Positions 1 through 8,710 are shown, counted from the stretch's first letter. The stretch: DNA of 52,811 nucleotides from Deltaproteobacteria bacterium (GCA_020846435.1 JADLDY010000005.1:1-52811), one strand, 5' to 3'. Numbers and translations are program-made. Notes: a model not told the origin generated them from the sequence alone.

Positions 1-127
1 CGAGACTGAAAAGGTGAGCAATTTGTAAGATTTGGACGAATTCACTTCGGCCAAATCATGTTTGAAAAAGCCAGGGAGGGTTTTTTCAATATCCGATAGA
101 TTACGAAGCAACTCACAAGGAGATGAA

Positions 128-1396
128 ATGACGCAGATCGAATCTGCCCGCAAGGGCATTATAACAACGGAGATGAAGAACGCCGCCGCCTCTGAGGGCG
201 TCGATGCGGAAGTAATAAGAAAAGGCATAGAGGAAGGCGTCATCGTCATCAACCGCAACCGCCTTCATACCTCGATTCCCGGCCTCGCCGTTGGAAAGGG
301 GCTCAAGACAAAGGTCAACGCGAACATCGGCTCTTCTCAGGACATGGTCGATGTAGAAGTCGAACTCCTTAAACTAAGGGCGGCGATAGCCGCAGGAGCC
401 GACGCCGTCATGGACCTCTCGACCGGAGGAGATGTCGCCGCCATAAGAAAGGCGGTGATGGCGGAGTCTACCGTCGCCATCGGCACAGTGCCCATCTACC
501 AGGCCGCGCACGACGCGAGAAAAAGAGGCAAATCATTCGTCGAGTTAGAGGGCGATGAGATGTTCGAAGCCATAGAGCGCCACGCCGAAGACGGCGTTGA
601 CTTTGTAACGGTCCACTGCGGCGTCACGAAGAGCTCTGTCGAGCGCATCAGAAGAGAAGGTCGCATCATGGGAATAGTGAGCAGGGGCGGCGCGCTCACC
701 GCCGAGTGGATGAAGTTCAACAAAAAAGAGAACCCGCTTTACGAGGACTACGACAGGCTCGTCAAGATAGCGAAGAAATACGACATGGTATTGAGCCTCG
801 GCGACGGACTTCGCCCGGGGTGTCTCGCCGACGCGACAGACAGGGGGCAGGTCTCTGAGCTTATCACTCTCGGCGAGCTCGCGAAGAAAGCCTTTGACGA
901 GGGCGTGCAGGTCATGATCGAAGGGCCGGGACATGTTCCCATAGACCAGATAGAAGCGAACATACTCCTTCAGAAGAGGCTCTGCAACGGCGCGCCGTTC
1001 TATGTCCTGGGGCCCCTTGTGACTGACATAGCCCCGGGGTACGACCACATAACTTCCGCCATAGGCGGGGCGATAGCGGCCTCGGCCGGAGCCGACTTCC
1101 TCTGCTATGTCACGCCGAGCGAGCACCTGAGGCTCCCGACTGTCGAAGACGTAAAAGAAGGCGTCATAGCGGCAAGGATTGCGGCCCACGCCGGAGACAT
1201 CGCCAAGAGGGTAAAAGGCGCGATGGAGGCTGACAAGAAACTCGCCAGGGCCAGAAAAGCCCTCGACTGGGACGAGCAGATAAGGCTCTCCATCGACCCT
1301 GAAAGGGCGCGCGCCATAAGGTCCACCAGCCCGCCGGAAGACGAATCAGTGTGCACGATGTGCGGCAGCCTGTGCGCCATCAAGATACAGAAGTGA
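128..1396 (+). CDS. thiC: Phosphomethylpyrimidine synthase ThiC
   Basis: ThiC is a radical-SAM enzyme that converts aminoimidazole ribotide to HMP phosphate, the pyrimidine half of thiamine. The 422-residue protein has the short bacterial/archaeal ThiC length. Its C-terminus carries the CxxCxxxxC iron-sulfur motif (CTMCGSLCAIK), and the core has typical segments such as MDLSTGG, TVHCGV, SRGGA and EGPGHVP. The start is the ATG at 128, because AAGGAGATGA sits just upstream; an in-frame ATG at 32 lacks a ribosome binding site. I looked for a TPP riboswitch in bases 1-127 and found none of its conserved sequences, but the window edge may cut it off. The stop overlaps the next gene by GTGA. Confidence 0.96.
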   Translation: MTQIESARKGIITTEMKNAAASEGVDAEVIRKGIEEGVIVINRNRLHTSIPGLAVGKGLKTKVNANIGSSQDMVDVEVELLKLRAAIAAGADAVMDLSTGGDVAAIRKAVMAESTVAIGTVPIYQAAHDARKRGKSFVELEGDEMFEAIERHAEDGVDFVTVHCGVTKSSVERIRREGRIMGIVSRGGALTAEWMKFNKKENPLYEDYDRLVKIAKKYDMVLSLGDGLRPGCLADATDRGQVSELITLGELAKKAFDEGVQVMIEGPGHVPIDQIEANILLQKRLCNGAPFYVLGPLVTDIAPGYDHITSAIGGAIAASAGADFLCYVTPSEHLRLPTVEDVKEGVIAARIAAHAGDIAKRVKGAMEADKKLARARKALDWDEQIRLSIDPERARAIRSTSPPEDESVCTMCGSLCAIKIQK

Positions 1397-1896
1397 ACCG
1401 CGCGCCCGAGATAAGGCAGCCCCTCATACGAAAGGGGCGGCCCTCTGACAGGGACGGCATGTGGAACGTTTTCCTGACCTCGGTGCTGGAGCACTTTAGT
1501 ACGCACTACGAAAATGCCGAAGCGCTGAGCTTTGCCAACTCGATCGAGCCTGAGTCTTTTGACGATTCAATCGGCACGCGTCACACCCTCATTGCTGAAG
1601 AGGGCGGAAAGATAGTCGCGTTCGGCCAGTTCAACGCGGAGCAGAGCGAAGTCATATTTCTCTATGTCGCCCCGGGATTCACCGGACGCGGCCTCGGACA
1701 AACGCTCCTCAGAAAATTCGAGGATCTGGCGCAGGAGGCCGGCTCAGGCTGGATGCAGATGGGCTCGACGCTAAACGCCGTCGGCTTTTTCGAGAAGGAA
1801 GGATACAAGCAGGCGAGGATGGAGCAGTTACAGCTGCCGGACGGCTCGTCGCTTCCGCGCATACGCATGTCGAAGAGCTTTCCTGAAAAGGGCTGA
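1393..1896 (+). CDS. GNAT-family N-acetyltransferase
   Basis: This 167-residue protein has the GNAT acetyl-CoA binding pattern: a beta strand (VIFLYVAPGF) followed by the loop GRGLGQTLL, and a late segment with a Gly-Phe-Phe-Glu-Lys-x-Gly-Tyr pattern typical of the family C-terminus. The substrate cannot be read from sequence. I chose the GTG at 1393, which overlaps the thiC TGA as GTGA, so translation is probably coupled to thiC. An ATG at 1351 would extend it inside thiC with no ribosome binding site. Its place behind thiC may be chance; no thiamine role is implied. Confidence 0.8.
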   Translation: MNRAPEIRQPLIRKGRPSDRDGMWNVFLTSVLEHFSTHYENAEALSFANSIEPESFDDSIGTRHTLIAEEGGKIVAFGQFNAEQSEVIFLYVAPGFTGRGLGQTLLRKFEDLAQEAGSGWMQMGSTLNAVGFFEKEGYKQARMEQLQLPDGSSLPRIRMSKSFPEKG

Positions 1897-1919
1897 GTTC
1901 AGATGAAATGATGGGCGCA

Positions 1920-1957
1920 GCCACCCTACCTGCCCTCTCCCACAAGTAGAGAGGACG
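1920..1957. repeat. Degenerate copy of the CCCTCTCCCACAAG intergenic repeat
   Basis: The segment holds TGCCCTCTCCCACAAG followed by a degraded AGAGAGGA arm. The same core occurs at 35328-35350 (CCCTGCCCTCTCCCACAAG then GGGGAGAGGG). It lies between a gene end and its terminator. Confidence 0.45.
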
Positions 1958-1974
1958 AAAAACATACTCTGAAT

Positions 1975-2010
1975 AAAAAAGGCGGGCCATCTCCATCTGG
2001 CCCGCCTTTT
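1975..2010. terminator. Bidirectional intrinsic terminator
   Basis: GGCGGGCCA (1981-1989) pairs with TGGCCCGCC (1998-2006). The stem is flanked by A6 on the left and T4 on the right, so it can end transcription from the acetyltransferase on the plus strand and from the converging diguanylate cyclase gene on the minus strand. Confidence 0.85.
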
Positions 2011-2032
2011 GATTTTCAAAAATCCGCTCTTT

Positions 2033-3487
2033 TCACTCAGCTATCTTCACGCAGTTCTTTCCGCCCCACTTGGCCTTATAGAGCGCGTCGTCGGCGTGGT
2101 TGACGAGGTCGCCAGAGTTCATGGCCCCCTTCTGCGGGTAGGAAGCGACCCCCAGGCTGACAGTGATCTTGTGGTTGACGAGCCCGGCGTAGGCGCTCAT
2201 CGCTATCGATTCCCTGAGCCTCTCGGCCTCCTCTACAGCGCCCTTCTGGAGCGTATGCGGCAGTATGACGGCGAACTCTTCGCCTCCGTAGCGCGCGACT
2301 ATATCGGTCTTTCTAACGGCCCTTCTTATCGTGGCGGATATCTCCTTCAAGACCAGGTCTCCGACCCTGTGTCCGTACGTGTCGTTTATCTGCTTGAAGT
2401 TGTCTATGTCCATCATTATGAGCGACAGGGGAGTTTCGTACCTCACCGCCCTCTCGAACTCCTCGTCAAGCCTCGAATAGAAGAAGTTATGGTTGTAAAG
2501 GCTCGTCAGATGGTCCTTTACGGCCATCTCCTTGAGGTAGTCCTTCTCCTTTACGACCTTCTCGAAGAGGCGCGCGTTGCGTAGGGCGTGGAAAGAGGCG
2601 TTGGCGACTATCCTGCAGAAGTCGACCTCTTTTTTAGCGAAGCCGTGCAGCCTCCTGCGCGTGCGCAAAAAGAGCGTGCCAAGGACCTCGTCGTTGAAGA
2701 CTATCGGCACGATGAGGACCGACATTCCGCCAAGCTCCGCGATAGACTCCTTTACCGGGCTCATCAGCGGGTGCGTTGAGATGTCGTCGAGCGCGAGCGG
2801 TATCTTGGTGCTCACGACTTTTTTTATCTCGGGGTATTTAGAGAGGTCTATTCTGAGCTCTTTTACGGAAGGGTCCTCATGGGAGGCGAGCACGTAAGCC
2901 TCATCTTCCTTGGCGATGAGCACTATGGAGCACCTCACCGCGTCGGTTATGCTGGCCACCTTGCTCACGATCGCGCTCAACACCTCGGAAGGGTCAAGGG
3001 TCGCGGACATGGCGGTAGTTATCTCGAGGATCGTCTCCAGGCTCCTCTTGTCTTCCTCGATCTCGCGGTAGAACTCGACGATGCGCTGCTGGGCCCTGAC
3101 CCTGGCGACGAGTTCAGCTTCGTCTATGGGCTTCACGATGAAATCGTCGGCACCGCACGCGAGGGAATCAACGATGGAGCTCTTGTCGTCCTTGACAGAG
3201 ATGATGATGACGGAAGGCCTCGGGGACTGGTTCATCTCCCTTATCTGGCGGCAGACCCCGTAACCATCCATTCCGGGCATGACAAGGTCGAGGAGTACGA
3301 CATTGGGCTTCCATTCAGCCAGTATCCTGAGGCCTTCCTTGCCGTCGAGGGCGTACCTTGTCTCGTAGCCGTTCTGGTTGAGGATGTCCTCGAGAATGGC
3401 CTTGCTGGTGAGGTTGTCGTCTACGATGAGGACCTTTTTGTTGTCGTAAGCCCGATCAATGTCCAATATCTGGGTTTCAGTCGCCAT
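2033..3487 (-). CDS. Response regulator with REC, GAF and GGDEF domains (diguanylate cyclase)
   Basis: This 484-residue cytoplasmic protein should make cyclic di-GMP from GTP under phosphorelay control. Residues 15-135 form a receiver domain with the acidic pair D23/D24, phospho-acceptor D67 (VVLLDLVMPG) and K119-P120. Residues 155-310 look like a GAF sensor domain. Residues 315-484 are a GGDEF domain with active-site GGEEF at 401-405 and an RxxD inhibitory site (R392-D395) five residues before it, so it is probably catalytic and feedback-inhibited. I chose the ATG at 3487, which has AGGA ten bases upstream; an ATG nine codons earlier has no such site. No histidine kinase or PilZ effector is near. 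Confidence 0.93.
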   Translation of the reverse strand: MATETQILDIDRAYDNKKVLIVDDNLTSKAILEDILNQNGYETRYALDGKEGLRILAEWKPNVVLLDLVMPGMDGYGVCRQIREMNQSPRPSVIIISVKDDKSSIVDSLACGADDFIVKPIDEAELVARVRAQQRIVEFYREIEEDKRSLETILEITTAMSATLDPSEVLSAIVSKVASITDAVRCSIVLIAKEDEAYVLASHEDPSVKELRIDLSKYPEIKKVVSTKIPLALDDISTHPLMSPVKESIAELGGMSVLIVPIVFNDEVLGTLFLRTRRRLHGFAKKEVDFCRIVANASFHALRNARLFEKVVKEKDYLKEMAVKDHLTSLYNHNFFYSRLDEEFERAVRYETPLSLIMMDIDNFKQINDTYGHRVGDLVLKEISATIRRAVRKTDIVARYGGEEFAVILPHTLQKGAVEEAERLRESIAMSAYAGLVNHKITVSLGVASYPQKGAMNSGDLVNHADDALYKAKWGGKNCVKIAE

Positions 3488-3535
3488 TATCCGCTGTTCC
3501 TGACAGGGCGGCATCAGGGCTTTACCGCAAAAATC

Positions 3536-3564
3536 TTGACAATGGCCGCCCTGTGCCGTACTAT
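3536..3564 (+). promoter_or_regulatory. Sigma70 promoter of tRNA-Thr
   Basis: TTGACA (3536-3541), a 17-base spacer and TACTAT (3559-3564) lie 15 bases before the tRNA. This is a near-consensus promoter, as expected for a stable RNA. Confidence 0.85.
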
Positions 3565-3579
3565 TATTTTTTTATTTTC

Positions 3580-3655
3580 GCCGACGTAGCTCAGTTGGTA
3601 GAGCAGCTGATTCGTAATCAGCAGGTCGGGAGTTCGAATCTCCCCGTCGGCTCCA
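3580..3655 (+). tRNA. tRNA-Thr (anticodon CGT)
   Basis: A complete cloverleaf can be folded by hand. The acceptor arm is GCCGACG with CGTCGGC, the D arm is GCTC/GAGC, the anticodon stem is GCTGA/TCAGC with loop TTCGTAA, and the T arm is GGGAG/CTCCC around TTCGAAT. The anticodon at positions 34-36 is CGT, reading ACG threonine codons. The terminal CCA is encoded. It is a single tRNA gene with its own promoter. Confidence 0.97.
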
Positions 3656-3740
3656 CTGAAACGCCAAACGCCCCGCCACAACTGTTAAATATCCCTTAAG
3701 CCCTGAAAAGTCAAGCCGCGGTCCTCTATAAATAAGAGGG

Positions 3741-4523
3741 TCAGGGCTTTATCGCGTCTATTATCCCCAGAAGCTCGTCCCCGGGCACATACCCCGGAAG
3801 AAGAGAGCCGTCAGGCAGGATCATAGCCGGGGTCCCGTTGATGCCGAGTTCCTCGGCGAGTTTTATGTTGTTGTCGATCTCCTGGGTATCACACTCTGCC
3901 TTGGCGAGCTTTTTCCCGGCAAAAGCATCGTCAAGGAGCTTGGCCGACTTCTGGCAGACTATCGCCTTGCTTTTTTCGTACGCGCCCGGGTGCATCGCCA
4001 GCGGGTAGAGCTTGATGTAGAAGGCCAGGTCCGTCCTCTTGGCAACCATCTTCTTTATCTCTTCGTGGAGCTTCCCGCAGTACGGGCACTCGGGGTCGTC
4101 AAAGACTATTATCTTCTTTTCGGCCTTGGCGTTGCCCATGACTATGGCGCCATCGAGCGGGATCTTCTTCAGGTCCACCTTCTTCAATGGCGCGCTCTGT
4201 CCGAGCTGGTCAACAGGCGTATACCTGCCCTCGACGAGGTACTTCTTGGCGAAATCAAGGTATACCACGAAGACCTTATCTCCCTGCGAGACCTCTATCT
4301 CCCAGAGGCCCTTCACCGGGCTCATGCGTATCTCCCTTACCTGGGCCTTGAACATGTCGGTCTTGAGGATCTTTGCCGCTTCGTCCTTATTGAGGACATG
4401 GCAGTCCGAGCACTTGCCGGCAGTGCCGGTGGCAGGGGCCGGGAAGGCTTCTGATTGGCCAGCGGGCCACGCGAACGAGACCGCCGCCGCCAGAACTAAT
4501 ATCTGAAAGAACCTTTTCGCCAT
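3741..4523 (-). CDS. DsbC-like thiol:disulfide isomerase with an added CxxCH motif
   Basis: The 260-residue protein is probably exported: residues 1-26 form a signal peptide. Residues 50-120 resemble the DsbC/DsbG N-terminal dimerisation domain. The thioredoxin fold has the redox pair CPYC (146-149), a second cysteine pair (C190, C211) at the place of the DsbC structural disulfide, and the cis-proline segment GTPAM (P232). Unlike E. coli DsbC, it has CSDCH at 38-42, the c-type heme attachment signature, just after the signal peptide. AAAGGAGATAACG precedes the ATG. It lies 26 bases behind dapB and is probably the last gene of that operon. Whether heme is really bound cannot be told from sequence. 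Confidence 0.87.
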   Translation of the reverse strand: MAKRFFQILVLAAAVSFAWPAGQSEAFPAPATGTAGKCSDCHVLNKDEAAKILKTDMFKAQVREIRMSPVKGLWEIEVSQGDKVFVVYLDFAKKYLVEGRYTPVDQLGQSAPLKKVDLKKIPLDGAIVMGNAKAEKKIIVFDDPECPYCGKLHEEIKKMVAKRTDLAFYIKLYPLAMHPGAYEKSKAIVCQKSAKLLDDAFAGKKLAKAECDTQEIDNNIKLAEELGINGTPAMILPDGSLLPGYVPGDELLGIIDAIKP

Positions 4524-4549
4524 CGTTATCTCCTTTTCGGATGCCTTGT

Positions 4550-5356
4550 TTAACTCTTTAGCCCGAGCACGTCCTGCATGTCGTAAAGTCCGTTCGGCTT
4601 GTCGATGAGCCAGACAGCCGCCTTGACAGAGCCTGCCGCGAAAGTGTCCCTTGAAGAGGCCTTGTGCGTGAGCTCTATCCTCTCGCCGGGCCCGGCGAAG
4701 ATTATGGTGTGGTCGCCGACGATGTCTCCGGCCCTTATTGTCTGTATGCCTATCTCCTCAGGGCGCCTCTCGCCGATTATGCCCTTCCTCTCGTAGACCG
4801 CGACCTTTTCGAGCTCCCTGTTTACGGCCGCCGCGGCGACCTCGGCTATCCTTATGGCTGTCCCTGAGGGCGCGTCCTTCTTGAGCCTGTGATGGGCCTC
4901 GATTATCTCCATGTCGTACTCGTTGCCTATGGCCCTTGCGGCCTCATGGACAAGCTTCAGGAGTATGTTCACGCCTATCGACATGTTCGGGGCCATGACC
5001 ACCCGGCCCTTCTGGGCGATCTCTTTTATCTCGTCCCTCTGGTGGTGCGAAAAGCCGGTTGTGCCGACGACTATCGCCTTGCCTGAGGCTACCGCCGTCT
5101 CGATGAGCTTCATCGAGGCCTCCGGCGCGCTGAAGTCTATCACCGCGTCGCAGTTCTTCAAGGCCTTCTCGACGCTGTCGGTTATCCTTATCCCGTTCTT
5201 GCCGAGCCCGGCAAGCTCTCCCGAATCCTTGCCTGTGAACGGGGAGTCCTCCCTTTCAAGGGCCCCGGCCAGCTCGGTTGCCGGATTGCTCTCAATCGAG
5301 GTTATTATGGCCTTGCCCATCCTTCCAGCCGCGCCAGAGACCGCCAACCTTATCAT
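4550..5356 (-). CDS. dapB: 4-hydroxy-tetrahydrodipicolinate reductase
   Basis: DapB uses NAD(P)H to make tetrahydrodipicolinate in the diaminopimelate/lysine pathway. The 268 residues match the usual length. The N-terminus has the dinucleotide-binding loop GAAGRMGK, and the catalytic segment HHRLKKDAPSGTA is present. The ATG at 5356 overlaps the dapA stop as ATGA and has a perfect AAAGGAGG before it, so the two genes are coupled. Confidence 0.97.
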   Translation of the reverse strand: MIRLAVSGAAGRMGKAIITSIESNPATELAGALEREDSPFTGKDSGELAGLGKNGIRITDSVEKALKNCDAVIDFSAPEASMKLIETAVASGKAIVVGTTGFSHHQRDEIKEIAQKGRVVMAPNMSIGVNILLKLVHEAARAIGNEYDMEIIEAHHRLKKDAPSGTAIRIAEVAAAAVNRELEKVAVYERKGIIGERRPEEIGIQTIRAGDIVGDHTIIFAGPGERIELTHKASSRDTFAAGSVKAAVWLIDKPNGLYDMQDVLGLKS

Positions 5357-6243
5357 CTCTGACCTCCTTTGGAAAAAGCCCCAAGCTCTTTGAGCGCTGA
5401 GGAGAGAGTCGCCCTGTTCGCCTCTGTCATGGCAGTGAGCGGCAGCCTCATCTCGCCGTCTATCATGCCCATCATGGCAAGAGCGGTCTTCACCGGTATC
5501 GGGTTGGTCTCCAGAAACATTGCCCTGTGGAGCGGCTGGAGCCTGAAGTGGAGCCTTTTCGCCTCGTCGAGCTTCCCGGCTTCGAACGCCTTTATCATAT
5601 CCGATACCATCCCTGGGACCACATTTGAAGTGACCGATATCACGCCGTGGCCGCCTATCGCGAGAAGGGGGAGCGTCGTGAAGTCATCGCCGGATAGGAC
5701 GATGAAGCCCTTTTTCGAATATTCGAGCACATCGCTCACCTGCTGGAGGTTGCCTGTCGCTTCCTTTATGCCGACGATGTTCTTTATCTCGGAGAGCCTG
5801 GCTACCGTCTCAGGGAGCATGTTGACACTCGTGCGCCCGGGGACATTATAAAGGAGTATGGGAAGGCCAACCTCGGAGGCTACCGCCCTGTAGTGCTCAA
5901 AAAGCCCCTGCTGGGTCGGCTTGTTGTAGTACGGCGTTATGAGGAGAGCGGCCTGCGCTCCCGCCTTTTCGGCGTGCTTCGTCAAAGCTATGGTCTCTGC
6001 CGTGGAGTTCGAGCCTGTGCCGGCGATGACCGGCATGCGCCCTGCCGCGCTTTGTATGGCAAGCTCTATTACCCTGTAGTGCTCCTCGTAGGAAAGGGTC
6101 GCCGATTCTCCGGTGGTGCCGCAAGGCACTATGCCGTTGCTCCCGTTCGCTATCTGGAACTCGATCAGGTTTTTAAAGGCCGCCTCGTCTACGCGCCCGT
6201 TCCTGAAGGGCGTAACGATGGCTGTGAGTGAGCCTGTGAACAT
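5353..6243 (-). CDS. dapA: 4-hydroxy-tetrahydrodipicolinate synthase
   Basis: DapA condenses pyruvate with aspartate semialdehyde. The 296-residue TIM-barrel protein shows the substrate loop CGTTGES, the tyrosine segment YNVPGRTS and the Schiff-base lysine in VGIKEATG. The start is the ATG at 6243, directly after AAGGAGGAATAAAG; an in-frame ATG eight codons upstream would include that ribosome binding site. About 150 bases holding a repeat element separate it from dapF upstream. Confidence 0.97.
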   Translation of the reverse strand: MFTGSLTAIVTPFRNGRVDEAAFKNLIEFQIANGSNGIVPCGTTGESATLSYEEHYRVIELAIQSAAGRMPVIAGTGSNSTAETIALTKHAEKAGAQAALLITPYYNKPTQQGLFEHYRAVASEVGLPILLYNVPGRTSVNMLPETVARLSEIKNIVGIKEATGNLQQVSDVLEYSKKGFIVLSGDDFTTLPLLAIGGHGVISVTSNVVPGMVSDMIKAFEAGKLDEAKRLHFRLQPLHRAMFLETNPIPVKTALAMMGMIDGEMRLPLTAMTEANRATLSSALKELGAFSKGGQR

Positions 6244-6272
6244 CTTTATTCCTCCTTGCTGCTGCATTCAAG

Positions 6273-6388
6273 AGGTCGCTGAAAAAGTCCCATCTGCCAT
6301 GTCGTCATCGTCGGTCGCCCGGCGTAGAGCGCAAGTAGTTCATGCCTCGCTCCTTGACTCCTCGCATCTGGAATTTTTTGAGCGACCT
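6273..6388 (-). repeat. Terminal-inverted-repeat element, copy 1
   Basis: This 116-bp element is bounded by AGGTCGCTGAAAAAG on the left and TTTTTTGAGCGACCT on the right. Read on the minus strand it aligns with the elements at 12103-12223 and 33719-33839, sharing GCGAGG, GAGCGAGG, a central TACGCC segment and CAGATGGGACTTTTT. It sits between dapF and dapA, splitting an otherwise tightly packed operon. Confidence 0.8.
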
Positions 6389-6417
6389 GTCCCTATTCCA
6401 TTATCTAAAATTTCATT

Positions 6418-7239
6418 TTATACTTCTACCACGCCCGTAAATACCTCTTCAGCCGGGCCTGTCATGTAAACGTGATTGTCGTCTTCAGACCATTCAATGG
6501 TGAGGTTGCCGCCCTTGAGCGCGACGGTTATCTTCCTGTCGGTGAGCCCCTTTATCATCGAGGCTACGGCCGACGCGCTGGCGCCTGTGCCGCAGGCAAG
6601 AGTTTCTCCCGCGCCCCTCTCCCAGACCCTCATCTTTATCTTCTTCCTGTTCACGACCTCTATGAACTCGACATTGGTCTTCTTGGGGAAGAACTTGTTG
6701 ACCTCGATGACCGGGCCGTACTTCGCGACAGGGTAACTCTCCACGCCGTCGACGAATATGACGCAGTGCGGGTTGCCCATGGAAACGCAGGTTATCTCGA
6801 ATGTCCTGTCGTTTACGGCAAGCGGCCTGTCAGTTATCTGCCCCTCGACTATCGTCGGGATCTGCTTGCCTTCGAGTATGGGCTCGCCCATGTCGACCTT
6901 CACGAGCTCTTTGGCCTTCTCAGGCCTTATTATGCCGGCAAGCGTCTCTATGTCGAGGCGCGACTTCCTCGAGAGCTTCCTCGCCCAGATGTAAGCCGCC
7001 ATGCACCTTATGCCGTTGCCGCACATCTCGACGCGGCCGCCGTCTCCGTTGTATATGTCCATCCTGAAGTCGGCCTTCTTCGAAGCCTTCAAGATGAGGG
7101 CCTGGTCAAAGCCTATGCCGAACCTCCTGTCAGAGAGCTTCTTTACGAGCCTTGCCACATTGGGTATGTCTTTTTTTAACGCGTCCAGGACTATGAAGTC
7201 GTTGCCCAGGCCGTGCATCTTCGTGAAGTTGAGCTTCAT
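6418..7239 (-). CDS. dapF: Diaminopimelate epimerase
   Basis: DapF converts LL- to meso-diaminopimelate for peptidoglycan and lysine. The 273-residue protein opens with MHGLGNDF. It carries the two catalytic cysteines, one in EMCGNGIRC and one in ACGTGASA, so it should be active. Its ATG overlaps the lysA stop (AAATGA), showing tight coupling. Confidence 0.97.
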   Translation of the reverse strand: MKLNFTKMHGLGNDFIVLDALKKDIPNVARLVKKLSDRRFGIGFDQALILKASKKADFRMDIYNGDGGRVEMCGNGIRCMAAYIWARKLSRKSRLDIETLAGIIRPEKAKELVKVDMGEPILEGKQIPTIVEGQITDRPLAVNDRTFEITCVSMGNPHCVIFVDGVESYPVAKYGPVIEVNKFFPKKTNVEFIEVVNRKKIKMRVWERGAGETLACGTGASASAVASMIKGLTDRKITVALKGGNLTIEWSEDDNHVYMTGPAEEVFTGVVEV

Positions 7240-8525
7240 TTCGCGCCCTTCCTCCCGGCCTTCGGAGCTTTCCTGGCAGGGGCCGCCTGCTCGCCCCTTA
7301 TGAGGTCAGAGAGGACTTCCCTCTTCCTTACGACAGAGAACTCTTTTCCGTTGACCATGACCTCGGCCGCCCTCGGCCTGGTGTTGTAGTTGCTCGACAT
7401 CGAAAAGCCGTAGGCTCCGGCGCTCATGACAGCGAGAGCGTCTCCTGCCTTGACCTCGGGGATGAGCCTGTCCTTGGCGAGAAAATCCCCTGACTCGCAT
7501 ATGGGGCCGACGACATCAGCCGTGATCTCTGCCTTGGAGTTCGCCTTCACGGCCTTTATGGCGTGATACGATCCATAGAGGCTCGGCCTGGCCAGATCGT
7601 TCATCGCCGCGTCTACTATGACGAAGTTCTTCTCGGAACCCTTTTTAGTGTAGACGACCTTCGTCGCGAGTATGCCAGCGTTGCCGACCATAGACCTTCC
7701 AGGTTCGAATATGAGAGTTACTCCGAGGCCTTTTGTGCCCCTTATTACCGCTTCACCGTACTTGCTCGGGTGGGGAGGTTCTTCCTTGTCGTAGGTGATG
7801 CCGAGGCCGCCGCCCATGTCTATGTACTTTATGTCGAGCCCTTCGGCGCGGAGCCTTGCGAGAAGGTCTGTCGTCTTTTTGAGCGCGTCTATGAACGGCG
7901 TTATCTGCGTTATCTGAGAGCCTATGTGGCAGTCTATGCCCATGGGGACGACATTCTTCAGGCTTCTCTTCGCGTAGACATACTCCCTGAAAGCGTCCTC
8001 CGTCTCTATGCCGAACTTGTTCTTCTTGAGGCCGGTCGAGATGTACGGGTGGGTCTTGGGGTCGACGTTCGGGTTGACCCTTATTGATACGCCCGCCTTT
8101 TTCCTGAGCCTCTTCGCTATTTTGTCAATGGCGCGCATCTCCTGGGGAGATTCGACATTGAACATGAGTATGTTGCTCTTTAGGGCGAACTCAATTTCGT
8201 CCTCCCTCTTGCCCACGCCTGAAAAGACGATCTTCCTCGTGTCAGCTCCCGCCTTCTTCGCCCTGAAGAGCTCGCCGCCGGAGACTATGTCAAAGCCCGA
8301 GCCCTCTTGCGCGAAGGTCTTCAATACCGCGAGGTTCGAGTTAGCCTTGATCGAATAGCAGATAAGGTGAGGTACGGCCGCGAACGCCTGATCATAGGCC
8401 TGAAAATGCCTTGTGAGGGTCTTCTTGCTGTAGATGTACACGGGAGTGCCGACTTCTTTTACTATACGCTCGACACTCACGCCCTCGGCGTAGAAGTTCT
8501 TGCCCTTGTAGTCGAAAAAATGCAT
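7236..8525 (-). CDS. lysA: Diaminopimelate decarboxylase
   Basis: LysA is a PLP enzyme that makes L-lysine from meso-diaminopimelate. The 429-residue sequence has the PLP lysine in YSIKANSN, the HIGSQI and GGGLGI segments, EPGRSMVGNAG, the CESGDFL substrate motif and GAYGFSMSSNYN. The last 20 or so residues form an Ala/Lys-rich tail beyond the usual family end. GGAGG lies 11 bases before the ATG. It overlaps dapF by four bases. Confidence 0.97.
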   Translation of the reverse strand: MHFFDYKGKNFYAEGVSVERIVKEVGTPVYIYSKKTLTRHFQAYDQAFAAVPHLICYSIKANSNLAVLKTFAQEGSGFDIVSGGELFRAKKAGADTRKIVFSGVGKREDEIEFALKSNILMFNVESPQEMRAIDKIAKRLRKKAGVSIRVNPNVDPKTHPYISTGLKKNKFGIETEDAFREYVYAKRSLKNVVPMGIDCHIGSQITQITPFIDALKKTTDLLARLRAEGLDIKYIDMGGGLGITYDKEEPPHPSKYGEAVIRGTKGLGVTLIFEPGRSMVGNAGILATKVVYTKKGSEKNFVIVDAAMNDLARPSLYGSYHAIKAVKANSKAEITADVVGPICESGDFLAKDRLIPEVKAGDALAVMSAGAYGFSMSSNYNTRPRAAEVMVNGKEFSVVRKREVLSDLIRGEQAAPARKAPKAGRKGAK

Positions 8526-8616
8526 GCGCTGAATTGCCTCCGGAATGGGTTCTTTAAAATGAATATTTTACATCAACAAGGAGCTGGAATGAAGAAAATA
8601 GATTGCCTCGGCGATG

Positions 8617-8699
8617 CCCCCCTTTTTTCTGAAGAGGGGGCCGGGGAGATTACATCAAACGCTTATAATCCCCCTCAGTCCCCCTTTAGAAAAGGGGGA
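8617..8699. repeat. C-rich/G-rich palindromic intergenic repeat
   Basis: The segment has CCCCCCTTTTTTCTGAAGAG followed by a G-run, then AATCCCCCTCAGTCCCCCTT and a second G-run, giving two nested inverted repeats. From memory, this type of C-run/G-run repeat is common between genes of deltaproteobacteria and Nitrospirota. It fills most of the 185 bases between the small lipoprotein gene and lysA; no other gene is visible there. Confidence 0.6.
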
Positions 8700-8710
8700 A
8701 GTCGAAACGG

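Noticed and set aside
1-127. Possible TPP riboswitch before thiC
   Set aside because: The conserved CTGAGA and GGATAATGCCAGCG-type sequences are absent in the visible 127 bases; the element could lie outside the window, but nothing supports it here.
3722-3739. Terminator between tRNA-Thr and the DsbC-like gene
   Set aside because: CCTCT-ATAAATA-AGAGG is a five-pair stem without a T-run on either strand.
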